Assembly: GCA_004151065.3 (NCBI GenBank)
Contig: NWUY0304159118.1
Location: forward strand, 1-14,142
DNA from: Larix sibirica
Lineage: Eukaryota > Streptophyta > Pinopsida > Pinales > Pinaceae
Direction: 5' to 3'
DNA: 14,142 nt
Shown here: positions 1-9,639 of the stretch, one piece after another
Layout of the letters: each line of letters opens with the position of its first letter
How positions within the stretch are numbered: position 1 is the stretch's first letter
Made by a program: the position numbers and the translations under genes
The notes under the pieces: generated by a model
The model's database searches: none
Told to the model about the DNA's origin: nothing
The model's input: only the letters and a program-made list of their open reading frames with translations

Positions 1-133
1 AGGGAAAAAACTCCCTGGAATACCTTAGTTGCTTAATCAAGTCATGGGGAACCGAGACACTCAAAATCCTACTAGCACACTTTATTACAAACCTCGTGGG
101 GCCATGGTCATGTTGACTGAAAAACAAAACTGA

Positions 134-151
134 CTAGCCAAAATTGGCTAG
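134..151. repeat. Short perfect inverted repeat (8-bp arms, 2-nt centre)
   Basis: CTAGCCAA at 134-141 is the exact reverse complement of TTGGCTAG at 144-151, separated by AA. The function is unknown. One 18-base palindrome in 14 kb of AT-rich DNA is not far from chance. Confidence 0.5.
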
Positions 152-452
152 GCACAAATGCTGGATCATCTGATACACTGGAGTACAAACATTCATCATG
201 TTTGTCAAATGGCGGCTCTTCAGATAATCCAACTATGGTACAAAAAAGTTGGTAACAGAGGGTTTATGTGTGCCTATTGGACCTCATCTGATGGTGTGCT
301 ACTCTTGGGTGCCTTTGGAGGTTAGGTTGTTGATCTTTTCTTGGGGTTTTGTTCTACATTTGAGGGAGGTTCCATCCATATTGGGCCTTGTATCTCTTGA
401 GCGTGGCTTTGACTACCATTTTTATGGATATTGGTAGAGTTTGTTAGGGTTA

Positions 453-514
453 GAGGAGTATTTTTGATTTGTTTACTCCTCCCTAGGATAGATCTAAGGT
501 TTTGGTAGATCTAT
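453..514. repeat. Two consecutive small inverted repeats
   Basis: GAGGAGTA (453-460) pairs with TACTCCTC (474-481) across a 13-nt loop. Immediately after it, ATAGATCT (488-495) pairs with AGATCTAT (507-514) across an 11-nt loop. Both arms are perfect. No transcript, promoter or mobile-element end can be tied to them. Confidence 0.4.
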
Positions 515-2580
515 GATTGTTTTATTGTAAAAGATGTTGAGCTCCTCTCCTATCTAAGAGAGCCTCTTCCTTATTCATTTGTCATGTTTGGATTGGGGGA
601 GGAATCCCACTAGACTTATTGAAATATCTCTTGGTTCTTATGGATGGTTAAGGCTAGCAACCCATTGAAAATTTGAAGGCTTCTCATATTTTATTGCTTG
701 GTTGATGAATGGATCTTCAAATTGTTAATGGCTTTGAGGTAATAAAGAATAGGATCTCTATCATTTATGTGATTTCTATCACTTGGAAGTGTAATTTAGG
801 TACCCATTTCCTGCTTTAGATTGTGTGTGTTCTGATGCCTTCCATGATAGTCCTCCTCCTTAAAAGTCCATTTGAAATTTTTGGTCTAGAACCTTTTTCC
901 TTCAAATGATCTTGAAATCAGCCCAGCCATTAGAGAACATGTAGGTTGTGTGCTATAACTCTCAATTTCTAATATTTCCTAAGAAACCCTTATGTGATCT
1001 TGGTTGACACCAATTTTCCCATTTAATAAGACACTGGTCTCCAATCCCTTCATCACCTTTATATTTTTCATTTACATAAAAACACATTGTTTTTCTAGGT
1101 TTACTCTTCAAATTCACCTTGTGCTTCATTGCCATTCCCTAGTAATTCTATTTAAGGACTCCTCCCTTGAGTTAGAGAAGAGCTAACCTAAAGAGAAGAA
1201 TAGGGTTGGTGAGGTGATAATGGCCCCTCTTAGTCACACATAAGCTATAATTTCATCTTTAGGGATTTGATCTTAAGATGCTAGTTTGTGTGGTAATGAT
1301 ACACACTCTACAAGAAGTCATTAGGATTCTCTGTTGTAATACCCAACTCAGATTGTGATGTAGAACTAGGTGATCCATCCAAGACTTCACATTGGTGTCT
1401 TATATGTTCATTTTCTCTTTCCCTAGTAGGGGTTTTGAACTTGATTTCATCTTCGTGTTTCAGTTATTGCATGGTGTTTTGGGTAATTTGGAACTTAGGT
1501 TGATATATTTTCACTCTAATTTATTAAATTCTTTGGATTTTATCATCATCAACTAATCCATCATGGTAAGTTTTAAATGGAAACCTTAGTGGGGCAATGG
1601 TGAGAAGGGGTGTAACTCTAGTTGTTCTTTTGTTCTTCTTGTGGTTTTGTTTTTTGTGCAAGAATGATGAGGTCAAGCAAATTTACAAAATGATGGAGCA
1701 AAAAATCCTACAACAAACATGTATGAAGCACGTATATCTGCAAGTATATGGGCTTGAATTTTTCATGACAAGAGAACTCCATGAATGTAAGATCTTATTT
1801 TATGAAGTTCTCCAATATTCTACCCTAAAGTGCATTTTTGAAACAGCAATTTGTGACACGAAGAGCTTTTTTCCTGAATACCACTTATTATGTTGTGTTG
1901 TCTTAACTTCCTAATATTTGAAACTATATTTCTTGAAATCATCTTATGTGGCATTCTAAATTCAAGAAGGCAATCTTGGATTTTTTAGTATTGTTCTAGG
2001 CATCGATTCACACATGATAATTAAATTCACTAAACTTAACTAATAAACAATACATTGTATGTTCCTTCAACATAAAGTTTTTTTGGTATGCCTACTAGAG
2101 GCTGAATGATTTGAGTCTAGAGAAACTTAAAAGTGAACTTATATATTTGTATCCACTAATTTGAACTTATAAGTGAACTTCTAATAATCATTGAGACCGA
2201 AGATGTTTTAGGATCAAGAAAACATGAAGTGATCCCAACAACAAATCATAGCCTCCATTATCGTAGAGGATTTGCAATTATGTAATGCCCTAAGAGAAAA
2301 ATAGGTGCAAATTACCAAGTCTGGCCAAGTTTTAGATCCATCGAAGGAAACCAAATGTAAGCCACCTACAGTAAGTTGTGATTAGGAGAAATCTTTGCAA
2401 AAGTTATCAAAAGAAACTCAATTCAGACCTCATGGAAACCCTACCAGTAGATCTACTAAGGTATTTCTATGCTTGCACATATAGATTGTCAATATTAAAA
2501 AGTTAGACCCTTAAAAATTCTATTTGGATTGAGATATACCTGGTTGATTGAAGTTGACACCACTTGTATTTTCATGCAGG

Positions 2581-3351
2581 TGGATAAGCAGGGAATTACT
2601 CTTGGAAGAGATGTTAAAGCTTGACCTCACTAAGTTTGAAGATTACTGGAAAAACCATAAAGGTTAGGGGGATTGCATGCTTTATAAAAGAAATGATTTA
2701 AGACAACATAACCATGAAGAAGCAATAAAAAACAACATATATATTTGGCATGAACTATAAGAGTGGGGCACCTCCACCTTCTTGGTAGCATGTTATTTCA
2801 CTCCCTGGTCATCATATTTCTAGAAGAAGTAGGTGTTAAAAAGAAAAGAGCCATACCACCAATTAACACGAGACAGAACATACTATAAAGAGAAAGGGGA
2901 TATAATGTTGGTTGGAGACTTTAATACAAGAGCAAGGAACCTTAAGGTGGTAAACTCTATAGAATGTGCACAAACCTTGTCGCTTGTTGAAGAGGAGGGA
3001 AAATGGAAGAGGAATTTGGTAGATGGAAAAGAAGAAGTTACAAACTTGAGAGAGAAGATCTGGCATTTATGAAATGCTCACACCATCGTTATATGTAACT
3101 ACCTCAACAAGTGGAAAGGATTGAACAAGAACACATGTCATGTGCATTACGAAAGGAGCATGGTCGGTTACATAATGGTCTTGGAAAGTGGGATAGATGG
3201 GTTAACAACCTTCATGACCAACAATCACCATGAGGTGCAATCCTCTCTTTGTAGAAATAAGGTGGATAAAAGAGTGACCCAAGAAACGACAAAAAAACAT
3301 AAAATTAGGTGGAAGTTAGTAGAGAAAATGCATAACTTTTCAATGCAATGA
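2581..3351 (+). pseudogene. LINE endonuclease domain (EEP family), decayed
   Basis: In a live element this domain nicks target DNA to prime reverse transcription. One reading frame (starting at 2581) carries the signal for about 257 codons, interrupted by stops at 2665, 2758, 2821, 2830 and 3070. Visible family features are a LLLEEM stretch at about 2599 where the catalytic Glu of LQE is expected, a FLVACYFTP strand at about 2779, and a clear GDIMLVGDFNTR core whose GDFN codons lie at 2914-2925 (Asp and Asn retained). The later segment (CNYLNKWKG, about 3094) resembles the part before the SDH motif, but SDH itself is not preserved. No ATG start or amino-terminal SWN-type strand is visible upstream. 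Confidence 0.72.
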
Positions 3352-3511
3352 TTGAAATAATCACCTCTTGGTTGTGGTTCATGAGCAAATACAAAGATGC
3401 GGATGGTCATTGTAAAAATATTATGGAGGCAATCCAAACAATGTTAGCAAAGTTTAAACCCAAGCAATTAGGGAGAGGGATGGTAGCATCTATACATTTC
3501 TTAGTGAAATA

Positions 3512-4970
3512 TGGTTCAAAGAAGAGTGTAAAAAGGCAAGGGATAAATACACAAGAGACAAGAGCAAGGGGGGCCTCAATTAATACAAGATGAAAATAAA
3601 ATGACAAAAGAGCATTTTTGTAAGGATGAAACAACAAGATGGTCAAGGAAAACCTGAAATCATTTTGGAAACAATTGTAAGCCCGGATGTAGGTCTAGGA
3701 TAATGATTTTGCACCTGATCAATGGCTATCCCATGTGAGAAAACTTTACAAAATCCTTGTAGTGAGACAACAAACACCTAAAATCAACACATTCAAGGAT
3801 GTTTTCATTAAGGAAGATGTACGAATATGCATAAAAAAGATGGTAGTAGAGAAAGCAAGGGACATTAGAGGGATACAAGTGGAATTCTTGAAGTTGGGAT
3901 AGGATTACCTTGATGTAAGCATTGTCCTCAACACAATGGTTAAATAATGATTTCCAAATAGTTTGGGAACACAATTGACTCTACTCACAATTGAAAGGGG
4001 CAAAAAGAATAGCCTAAAGAATTACAAACTATCATGATAAATGGAGTGTTTGACAAATTCATAGGTATGATTATGGGAAAACAATTAGTAAGTGCGCCAA
4101 GGATAGTAAAAAAATAGGTAAAGGTCAAACACATTTTCCTTCAAGGCACTCCACCATAGACCATTGTGGCACATTCAAATATATAATAGAGACAACTTGG
4201 GATGACAAAGACAAAGAGTTATGGTGTTGTTTCATTGATCTCAAGAAAGACTTTAACACCATCCCTAGAGAGATGTAGTGGGAGAGGTTGGTAGAAATGG
4301 AGGTCCTAGAGAATCAGAGGGCAAGAATACATTGACTATATGATGAGTCAAGGTCAAAATTAGAACCAATGAAGCACTGTGCAAGATATTCAATAGTGAT
4401 ATTAAGGTAAAACAAGGTTGCTCTTTCTTCCCCACACTTTTTGGCCTCTACATAAACAAACTAGAAGACTTGTAAAACATGAAAGTTGGGGGGCATGAAT
4501 AAAGCATGAAATATAATAAGGATATTGTTTATGCAAATGACGTGACACTCATTTCCATAGAAATAAATAGTGCAAGGACATATTAGAGCCTTTGAGACAT
4601 TTTGCATAGAGGAAGGGATGAGCATGAATACATAGAAAACCAAGTTAATGAGATTCTCACTCAAAAGGAAAAGAAAATGCAACCTCAATTTTACTTTGGT
4701 GGAGAACCATTGTAGTTAACGCAAAAATACAAGTAATTGGGGTTGGGTTTCAAGGAAATGTTGAGTTGGACTATGTGCACAAGGAAAAGACTTCAGGGGG
4801 TGGAATGCTCTCTTTCTATTCCAAAATACATGTAGATCAATAGAGATATGAGATTGGAAGATGTGACATTCTGTCTTTGAAATCCTCATAACACTAGTCC
4901 TCTTATACCATTTTGAAGGTTGGGGCTGAAGTATACCCAAAGATAGGGGGATGGAGTTGGAATAGGTGCA
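3512..4970 (+). pseudogene. LINE reverse transcriptase, decayed over several frames
   Basis: Pieces follow the order of a non-LTR RT. A linker reading WFKEECKKARDKY starts at 3512 in one frame. An RT entry segment in another frame (3720-3950) includes ARDIRGIQVEFLK, with a stop at 3900-3902. In the frame of 4231 come RHSTIDHCGTFKYIIETTWD and motif A FIDLKKDFN, with the catalytic Asp codon at 4237-4239. In the frame of 4386 come motif B VKQGCSFFPTLFGLYINKLE and motif C YANDV at 4530-4541. In the frame of 4594 comes FCIEEGMSMNT-KTKLMRFS, and later (4867-4965) FEILITLVLLYHFEGWG, a thumb-region signature. Motif C is YAND, so the first catalytic Asp has become Asn (GAT to AAT, a G-to-A change if the ancestor was YADD). 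It is non-functional. Confidence 0.78.
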
Positions 4971-5461
4971 AAATCACCTTTTTTCTTCCCATCATGGGGC
5001 TCAACTTACACAATCTTTGTGGCCTACATTCCCCTTGTCATAAATAACTTGCTTGCATGCACTTGGAGCATTGGGTAACCATAGAAAGAGTTCAAGTCCC
5101 ATCACCAAAGGCTTATTTAGTGCATGTTCTCCAACAAAGAGCTAGGTAGGATTGATCTTGAGTGCTCCTAGAGTCTAAGGATGGGAGGAGGTTTGTAAGC
5201 CAACTCCCCTAGTGGACCATTCCCTATGAGTATAAAAACCCATAATACCAAACACCCTACGAGTGAAAATAAGATCTTGTGTGAAATACTCCTTGGGGAA
5301 CTGAGATTGTACCTAATAGAGTTGGAGGCTCTTAAACATTGATTTTATAGATGTAGAAAATCATAGTGATAAACACCAAGAGGTTGTTTCCAACAAAAAT
5401 CCCATGTGGAGAGTTTAGACGATGGAAGAAAACATGGGATCTATAGTGTGGAATTTGGCTA

Positions 5462-5935
5462 AATGATTGGAACATGGAAGATGACTACCTTTGGACAAAT
5501 AAAAATCCATTAAAAGACCATATTTAGGAGTGCTACAACAAGGGAAAACATAAGAAACATGTCAATATGAAACACCAATGCTACATAGAAAACTTCAACA
5601 AGCAAGGAGAAATCAAAATTCAAAGCTATTTTTGAAACAAAACACATTATGGCAATAAAAACATGCAATGGAATTGTGAAGAACTAAATCCCACAGGTTA
5701 CAACATGAAATGAGGAGATGAGCAGATGGAAGTAACCTAAGGGATCGTTTGTGTTGAGATATGTGGGAAATATGAAGTTAAAACATAATAACACTTCCTT
5801 ATTTATTGCATTGCATACTTGCAAATCAAATAAGGTCCAAAAAGCCATACTAGGCATCGAGTCATCGTATTCCATGAAATCCAAGTAGAAGCCCCTACAA
5901 CATTCGTCCAAAGGTATATGCTTGCACTCAATTGA
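5462..5935 (+). pseudogene. LINE ORF2 carboxy-terminus with Cys/His zinc-finger-like segment
   Basis: A single frame runs about 158 codons with six internal stops and ends in TGA at 5933-5935. It reads like the basic, Trp/Lys-rich tail of a LINE ORF2 (WTNKNPLKDHI near 5498, then ECYNKGKHKKH after a stop). A finger-like pattern follows: Cys codons at 5750 and 5762, a His at 5792 and a Cys at 5807, a C-x3-C...H-x4-C arrangement with HFLIYC at its end. LINE carboxy-terminal fingers of this kind bind nucleic acid and are followed by little else, which supports placing the end of the coding region here. The family match is by eye only. Confidence 0.55.
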
Positions 5936-6844
5936 CTATTAAAGAAAAGGTTTTATGGAGCAATCGACACCTACAACAAAACCATAATTTTATAATATTT
6001 ACATCTTAATCACGCATGCCATCATGATTTCTTTTATGATTTAGTAATTTTTATTCTGAAGGCATATTTTACAGGAAAGATTTTGCTAGAAAATTGGTCA
6101 TCCATACCTCTGTTTTTTCAAACCATTTTCCACTTGCACATGTCCTGTCTCATCCCACCACCAATAAATATACGCCAACCATTTTTTACTGTATTTGATA
6201 GATGCTTGATTTTCATCTGCATCACCTTGGGCATGGCCACAATGTCTTCAAGAAAACTAGTTCATGAGATGATGCAAAGTTGATGGTTGGTCCATAGCAA
6301 TACAAATTTTAGCCATTAAATCAAATGAAATGTCAAGCATGGACGAGAAATTAAAGATAACAAGAATGCACAATCACACCAAGGACTTCCAAAGTTATTC
6401 AATGATGAAATCGAAGCGTCCATTTATTTCTTAGTATTTCCCTTGGTTCAACATATGAGCCCTTCTAGGGATCGACACCCATCCCCCTCCACATGTTGGT
6501 TCTAGTTCTCTGGGCCATTATTGAGCTCTTGAGTTTGAATTCGAGGAAACAAAGAATGAACAAAAAAAACATAAAAATCCCCAAAACACTACAAATTTTG
6601 CTGAAGGAAGGCTAGATTTAAGGCTATATTTTCTTGCTCACTTGACAAGAAATTCACCAACATGACCAAGCTTATCAAATATGCCTTGTAAGGATTGCGA
6701 ATGAATGGGGGAATGAATGCACTAGTTTTATGGACTCAGAGCATTCATATTTGCATAAACAAGCATATTGTTGTATTAGGTATTGCCCTTGTCATATATT
6801 TTGTTAATTGTGTTCGATGGATTACAATAGCACAGTCACTTAAC

Positions 6845-6874
6845 TTGTGGCCAATGAAAACCAATAGGCCACAA
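6845..6874. repeat. Inverted repeat TTGTGGCC / GGCCACAA with two CCAAT motifs inside
   Basis: TTGTGGCC at 6845-6852 is the exact reverse complement of GGCCACAA at 6867-6874. Two CCAAT pentamers lie within (6851-6855 and 6861-6865), both on the + strand. It could be the edge of an old transposon or chance. There is no linked gene for a CCAAT-box role. Confidence 0.4.
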
Positions 6875-7146
6875 ACAAATTAAATCTATTACTTGTTATC
6901 CTTGTGTAGTTGATTTCACCCGTTGCCTATGCCTCAACTAGTTGTTGTCACCTACCTTCATTTAGTTAAATGGGTTCTCCACCACGAACTGTCAGTTATG
7001 AGTTATCCATGCATCAACTACCAATTATTTTTTATAATTGTTTATTTATGACTACCATAAAATCAATTTGGACAGTACACTCGTCTCAACCTTGTGCAAT
7101 CTAGTTTTCGTGAAGATCGACCTCCATCCCCTGTCAAAAGTGGAGA

Positions 7147-7186
7147 GAATAACACCAATAAGTGTTATTCTAACACCTATTGGTGT
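7147..7186. repeat. Two overlapping, mutually exclusive hairpins
   Basis: GAATAACAC (7147-7155) pairs perfectly with GTGTTATTC (7162-7170) over a 6-nt loop. Overlapping it, ACACCAATA (7152-7160) pairs perfectly with TATTGGTGT (7178-7186). Because 7152-7155 is shared, both stems cannot form at once. An AACACC word repeats at 7151 and 7172, so the structure may come from a small inverted duplication. Confidence 0.5.
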
Positions 7187-7702
7187 AATTATTGAATGTT
7201 TGTGAAGGCCGATTTGGTTTGAATGAGAAATAAGCATTTGATTTTACTACAGTTCTTTTAAAGAGGGCAAACAAGGGACACACATTCCGTATCCTAGCCT
7301 GATAACCATTGTGTCTATTCCAAAAAATGAAAAAAATGTTACTAAAGTTGTTGTTTTTTACTCGATTAAAATTAATTTTGCTTGCTTCTAGTAATGAACC
7401 AATTAATTTGGATTCGATTGGAGATGGCACAATATACTCAATTCAACATGGAAGAAAGGTATTAAGACATGAAAGGTATTACTAATCTGATTCATGTAGA
7501 CATGTTATGCTAACTACAAACCAATTGATTTATTCATAACAACCACTTGAAATGATAGCATTCAAATAACTTCAATATATTGAACTATCAAACAAAATTC
7601 TAGCTTTTCCATAGATTCTTACAACGACTAGTAGAGATGTTAGGATTTAATGAGCATTAAAATATAATAACTTGCAAGAGAAATACAATTGACAAGCAAT
7701 CA

Positions 7703-7711
7703 TTTTTTTTT
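7703..7711 (-). other. Poly(A) tail of the L1 (T9 on the + strand)
   Basis: Nine T residues on the + strand are nine A residues at the 3' end of the element, directly after TTTTTTTCGCTG on the - strand. This fixes the 3' boundary and the orientation of insertion. Confidence 0.8.
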
Positions 7712-7900
7712 CAGCGAAAAAAAGCGTACCATTGATATTCAAAATTTGAATCAAACAGTACAACGATAGTTCATTATAGCTAAACAATAGCTATAAACAG
7801 ACTCAACCAGCTTTTACAAAAAAGGGGTATCTACTGAATCCACAAAATATCAAAACTGATGACTTGCATCAAACATAAAAGTCAGATTCAGAATTTGATC
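7712..7900 (-). other. L1 3' untranslated region
   Basis: This lies between the ORF2 stop (7901-7903) and the poly(A) tail, about 190 nt. It holds a C4T7 run (on the + strand an A run followed by GGGG at about 7818-7828), a strong stem-loop at 7774-7796, a second small inverted repeat (ATTCAAA/TTTGAAT at 7737-7751) and a T7 run just before the tail. In LINEs this region is where the element's own RT binds its RNA template. Confidence 0.7.
7774..7796 (-). promoter_or_regulatory. 3' UTR stem-loop, probable RT-recognition element
   Basis: TTATAGCTA at 7774-7782 pairs perfectly with TAGCTATAA at 7788-7796, giving a 9-bp stem and a 5-nt loop (TTGTT on the transcribed - strand). It lies about 65 nt upstream of the poly(A) tail. 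Stem-loops near the 3' end are the RT recognition signal in stringent-type LINEs and have been described for some plant L1 groups. Its role here is inferred from position and perfection of pairing. Confidence 0.5.
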
Positions 7901-7929
7901 TCAATCAAGAAAATATAGAGAACCCAAAT

Positions 7930-8345
7930 TCTGAACAATAGAGCCCAGAAATTCCTCCCAGTTCAAGTAACCATCTTCACCCTCCAGTGCCTGCTTTGGG
8001 AGTTTGTTTGCCAATGAGCTATCTTCCCGATAGATATGTTCAAGAGAAATGATGCTAAAATGGCTGATTTCACTTATGATTCTGTTGCACCAATGTGATA
8101 ATGAGGTAACATTCAAACTGTAATCACCACTTGCCCATTTGATAGTGACTCTAGAGTCACCAAAAAATTTAACATCCGCCAGTCCAAAGTAATTAGCCAC
8201 TCTAATAACACACCGCAAAGCAAGAAGTTATGCCTTCATATTTGTACCCCTTCCACATATGAGTCGTAAGGTGAAGTAATGATCCTGATTTAAAAACATA
8301 ACCCCACCAGCAGCACATTGTCCATTTGATGCAGCACCATCGAAG
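7930..8345 (-). pseudogene. ORF2 carboxy-terminal RNase H domain
   Basis: This has an RNase H fold signature. The first strand FFDGAASNGQCAAGG carries catalytic Asp 1 (codon 8339-8341). TNMKA then meets a stop at 8228-8230 exactly where the family has the catalytic Glu of ELLAL (GAA to TAA). FFGDSRVTIKWA follows with Asp 3 (codon 8156-8158), then EHIYREDSSLANKL, where the usual final Asp of LAD is Asn. Only some plant L1 lineages carry an RNase H here; it would degrade RNA in the RNA-DNA hybrid. Two of four active-site positions are lost. Whether it is the archaea-like type described for plant L1 cannot be decided by eye. Confidence 0.85.
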
Positions 8346-8629
8346 AAAAGTATTGGACCAGAGATTTGATAATTAAACAAGCCAACTTTCCTATATTTTG
8401 GATGACCCCTCTCCATTTGATAGGTCACAAATAACTTCAGAGCCATATTATAAGTCGAAATAGTACAAGGAATATAGTCTTTAAAAAGAGACAAATTCCT
8501 AATGCAACATATAGACCAAGAAATAAAAATTGGGAGAGTGACAAAGGATTTGCATGTTTTGATCCCGTAATGCAAACTAGTTATAAAATTTACATCTCCC
8601 AACGCTTTCCAATATTAAAAGCTTTACAG

Positions 8630-8890
8630 AACATATCCCATAATTTCTTTGTGAACTCACATTCCACAAAGAGATGGAAAGAATTTTCATAACTAGATTT
8701 ACATAAGACACATTGATTGGGTCAAGACCACCCTTTCAATAAAATATTATCCCAAGTTTTCAACCGAACTTGGATGGCAAACCACATAAAGCACTTAAAT
8801 TTCAGTGGTATCTTCCACTGCCACACTTCTTTATACCACCAATGTTTCAGAAAAACACACTTCCTTTTGATAGTAGCTTTATAAGTAGTT
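8630..8890 (-). pseudogene. ORF2 zf-RVT zinc-binding domain
   Basis: This matches the zf-RVT family found downstream of plant L1 reverse transcriptases: a Trp-rich lead (VWQWKIPLKFKCFMWFAI), then a finger CVLC (Cys codons 8710-8712 and 8701-8703) and HLFVEC (His 8674-8676, Cys 8659-8661), a C-x2-C...H-x4-C pattern. A TGA at 8722-8724 falls inside GWS-PNQC, where CGA or GGA would suit. It is thought to bind nucleic acid. All four ligands are intact. Confidence 0.8.
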
Positions 8891-9639
8891 TTAGCAGTCA
8901 CTTCTCCAGTACTTTCATTTCCAAACCAAAGAATTTTGTCCTTTTCCAAGTATTATCTACAACCTGCATCATTTAGTGACTGAATATACATGTCCCATTC
9001 ATAAGCTATAGCACCAGTCATACCAAAATCCTTCGCACAAAACCAATAACCACTACCACCATTTTTCTTGATACTATCAAGAGTAATAAAACCAAACCTT
9101 CTTCCATGTGAAAGAAGATCACATGATAGACTATACGAATCCTCAAGGCCCACGATTGGATCAACTCCAATCGAGATTTCTTTACCATTCTCGACCTGCC
9201 AAAACATGTCTTTAGCTAACCAATTATAAACCTTAAGAAAACCATTCCAGATTGGTGATGCCCCTTTGATCTTTTTTTTCGGGGTCCTGAGCCAATTGCT
9301 AACCTTCATCTTGATAGATTTCAACTGAAGAACTCTTGACCAAAGAGTATTACCAAATAAGCCTCTCCAAAGGCTTTTTAGCCACAACGCTTCACTGAAG
9401 GAGGTTAAATCTTTTATCCCCCAGGCCCCGAAACTTTCTGGAAGTGAAATCCTTTGCCAACCTGTCATCACTAACCCAGCACAAGATGAACCACCTGTCC
9501 ATAAAAAATTGAAAAATAATCTCCTCAAAGAGTTAATAACTGAACAAGCAACAGGTAGTAAAGAGAACCAATAGAAAGGGATTCCTGTCAACACAACCTT
9601 GACAAGTGTCAATTTTCACCTAATTGATAACATTCTGTA

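Larger units (their letters stand above)
1..2580. other. Intergenic stretch without a recognisable gene
   Basis: No frame on either strand gives a protein I can assign. The longest open stretch (1597-1914, +, 105 codons) begins with a run of hydrophobic residues but has no recognisable domain. The sequence is AT-rich with scattered short inverted repeats at 134-151, 453-481 and 488-514, and an imperfect 20-base direct repeat at 2122-2141 and 2162-2181. The last few hundred bases could include the eroded 5' part of the LINE that becomes recognisable at about 2581, but no ORF1-like domain or zinc knuckle is visible there. It may be older transposon debris decayed beyond recognition by eye. Confidence 0.6.
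2581..5935 (+). mobile_element. Ancient, heavily degraded non-LTR retrotransposon (LINE), clade not L1-like
   Basis: Fragments of one LINE ORF2 occur in the expected order on the + strand: endonuclease (2581-3351), linker (about 3512-3670), reverse transcriptase (3720-4970) and carboxy-terminal zinc-finger-like segment (5462-5935). They lie in different frames and are broken by many stops and indels. The roughly 3.3 kb span would suit an ORF2 of about 1,100 residues without an RNase H domain. Motif wording (RHSTIDH, FIDLKKDFN, VKQGC, LYINKLE) resembles the RTE/CR1/jockey-like broad group rather than plant L1. The exact clade cannot be set by eye. No poly(A), 3' microsatellite or target-site duplication could be recognised, so both ends are approximate. 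Confidence 0.78.
5936..7702. other. Unassigned stretch between the two LINEs
   Basis: No gene or domain was recognised on either strand. Open stretches at 6083-6283 (+) and 7170-7430 (-) have no family signature and are within what AT-rich non-coding DNA produces. The stretch includes inverted repeats at 6845-6874 and 7147-7186. The last bases, up to the T-run at 7703, are the 3' flank of the L1 on the other strand, so one copy of its target-site duplication should lie just before 7703. Confidence 0.55.

Noticed and set aside
65-245. Stop-free stretch on the - strand reading PPFDKHDECLYSS and onward
   Set aside because: It reads like plausible protein but is short, unbounded by clear splice sites, and matches no family I can recognise.
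1597-1914. 105-codon open frame on + with a hydrophobic amino-terminus resembling a signal peptide
   Set aside because: No domain or family pattern follows, the hydrophobic run comes from T-rich DNA, and no second exon or splice context is visible. It is the kind of frame chance gives in AT-rich sequence.
2122-2181. Imperfect direct repeat (AACTTAAAAGTGAACTT / AACTTATAAGTGAACTT), 40 bases apart
   Set aside because: Only two copies, AT-rich, with no terminal structure; too weak to call a tandem array or element end.
6083-6283. 66-codon open frame on +
   Set aside because: No recognisable motif and no supporting context between the two LINEs.
7170-7430. 86-codon open frame on the - strand
   Set aside because: It overlaps the hairpins at 7147-7186, has no recognisable domain and is rich in residues expected from AT-rich DNA.
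8145-8160. Perfect 16-bp palindrome GTGACTCTAGAGTCAC inside the RNase H region
   Set aside because: It is explained as coding sequence around GDSRVT. One such palindrome in coding DNA needs no separate function.
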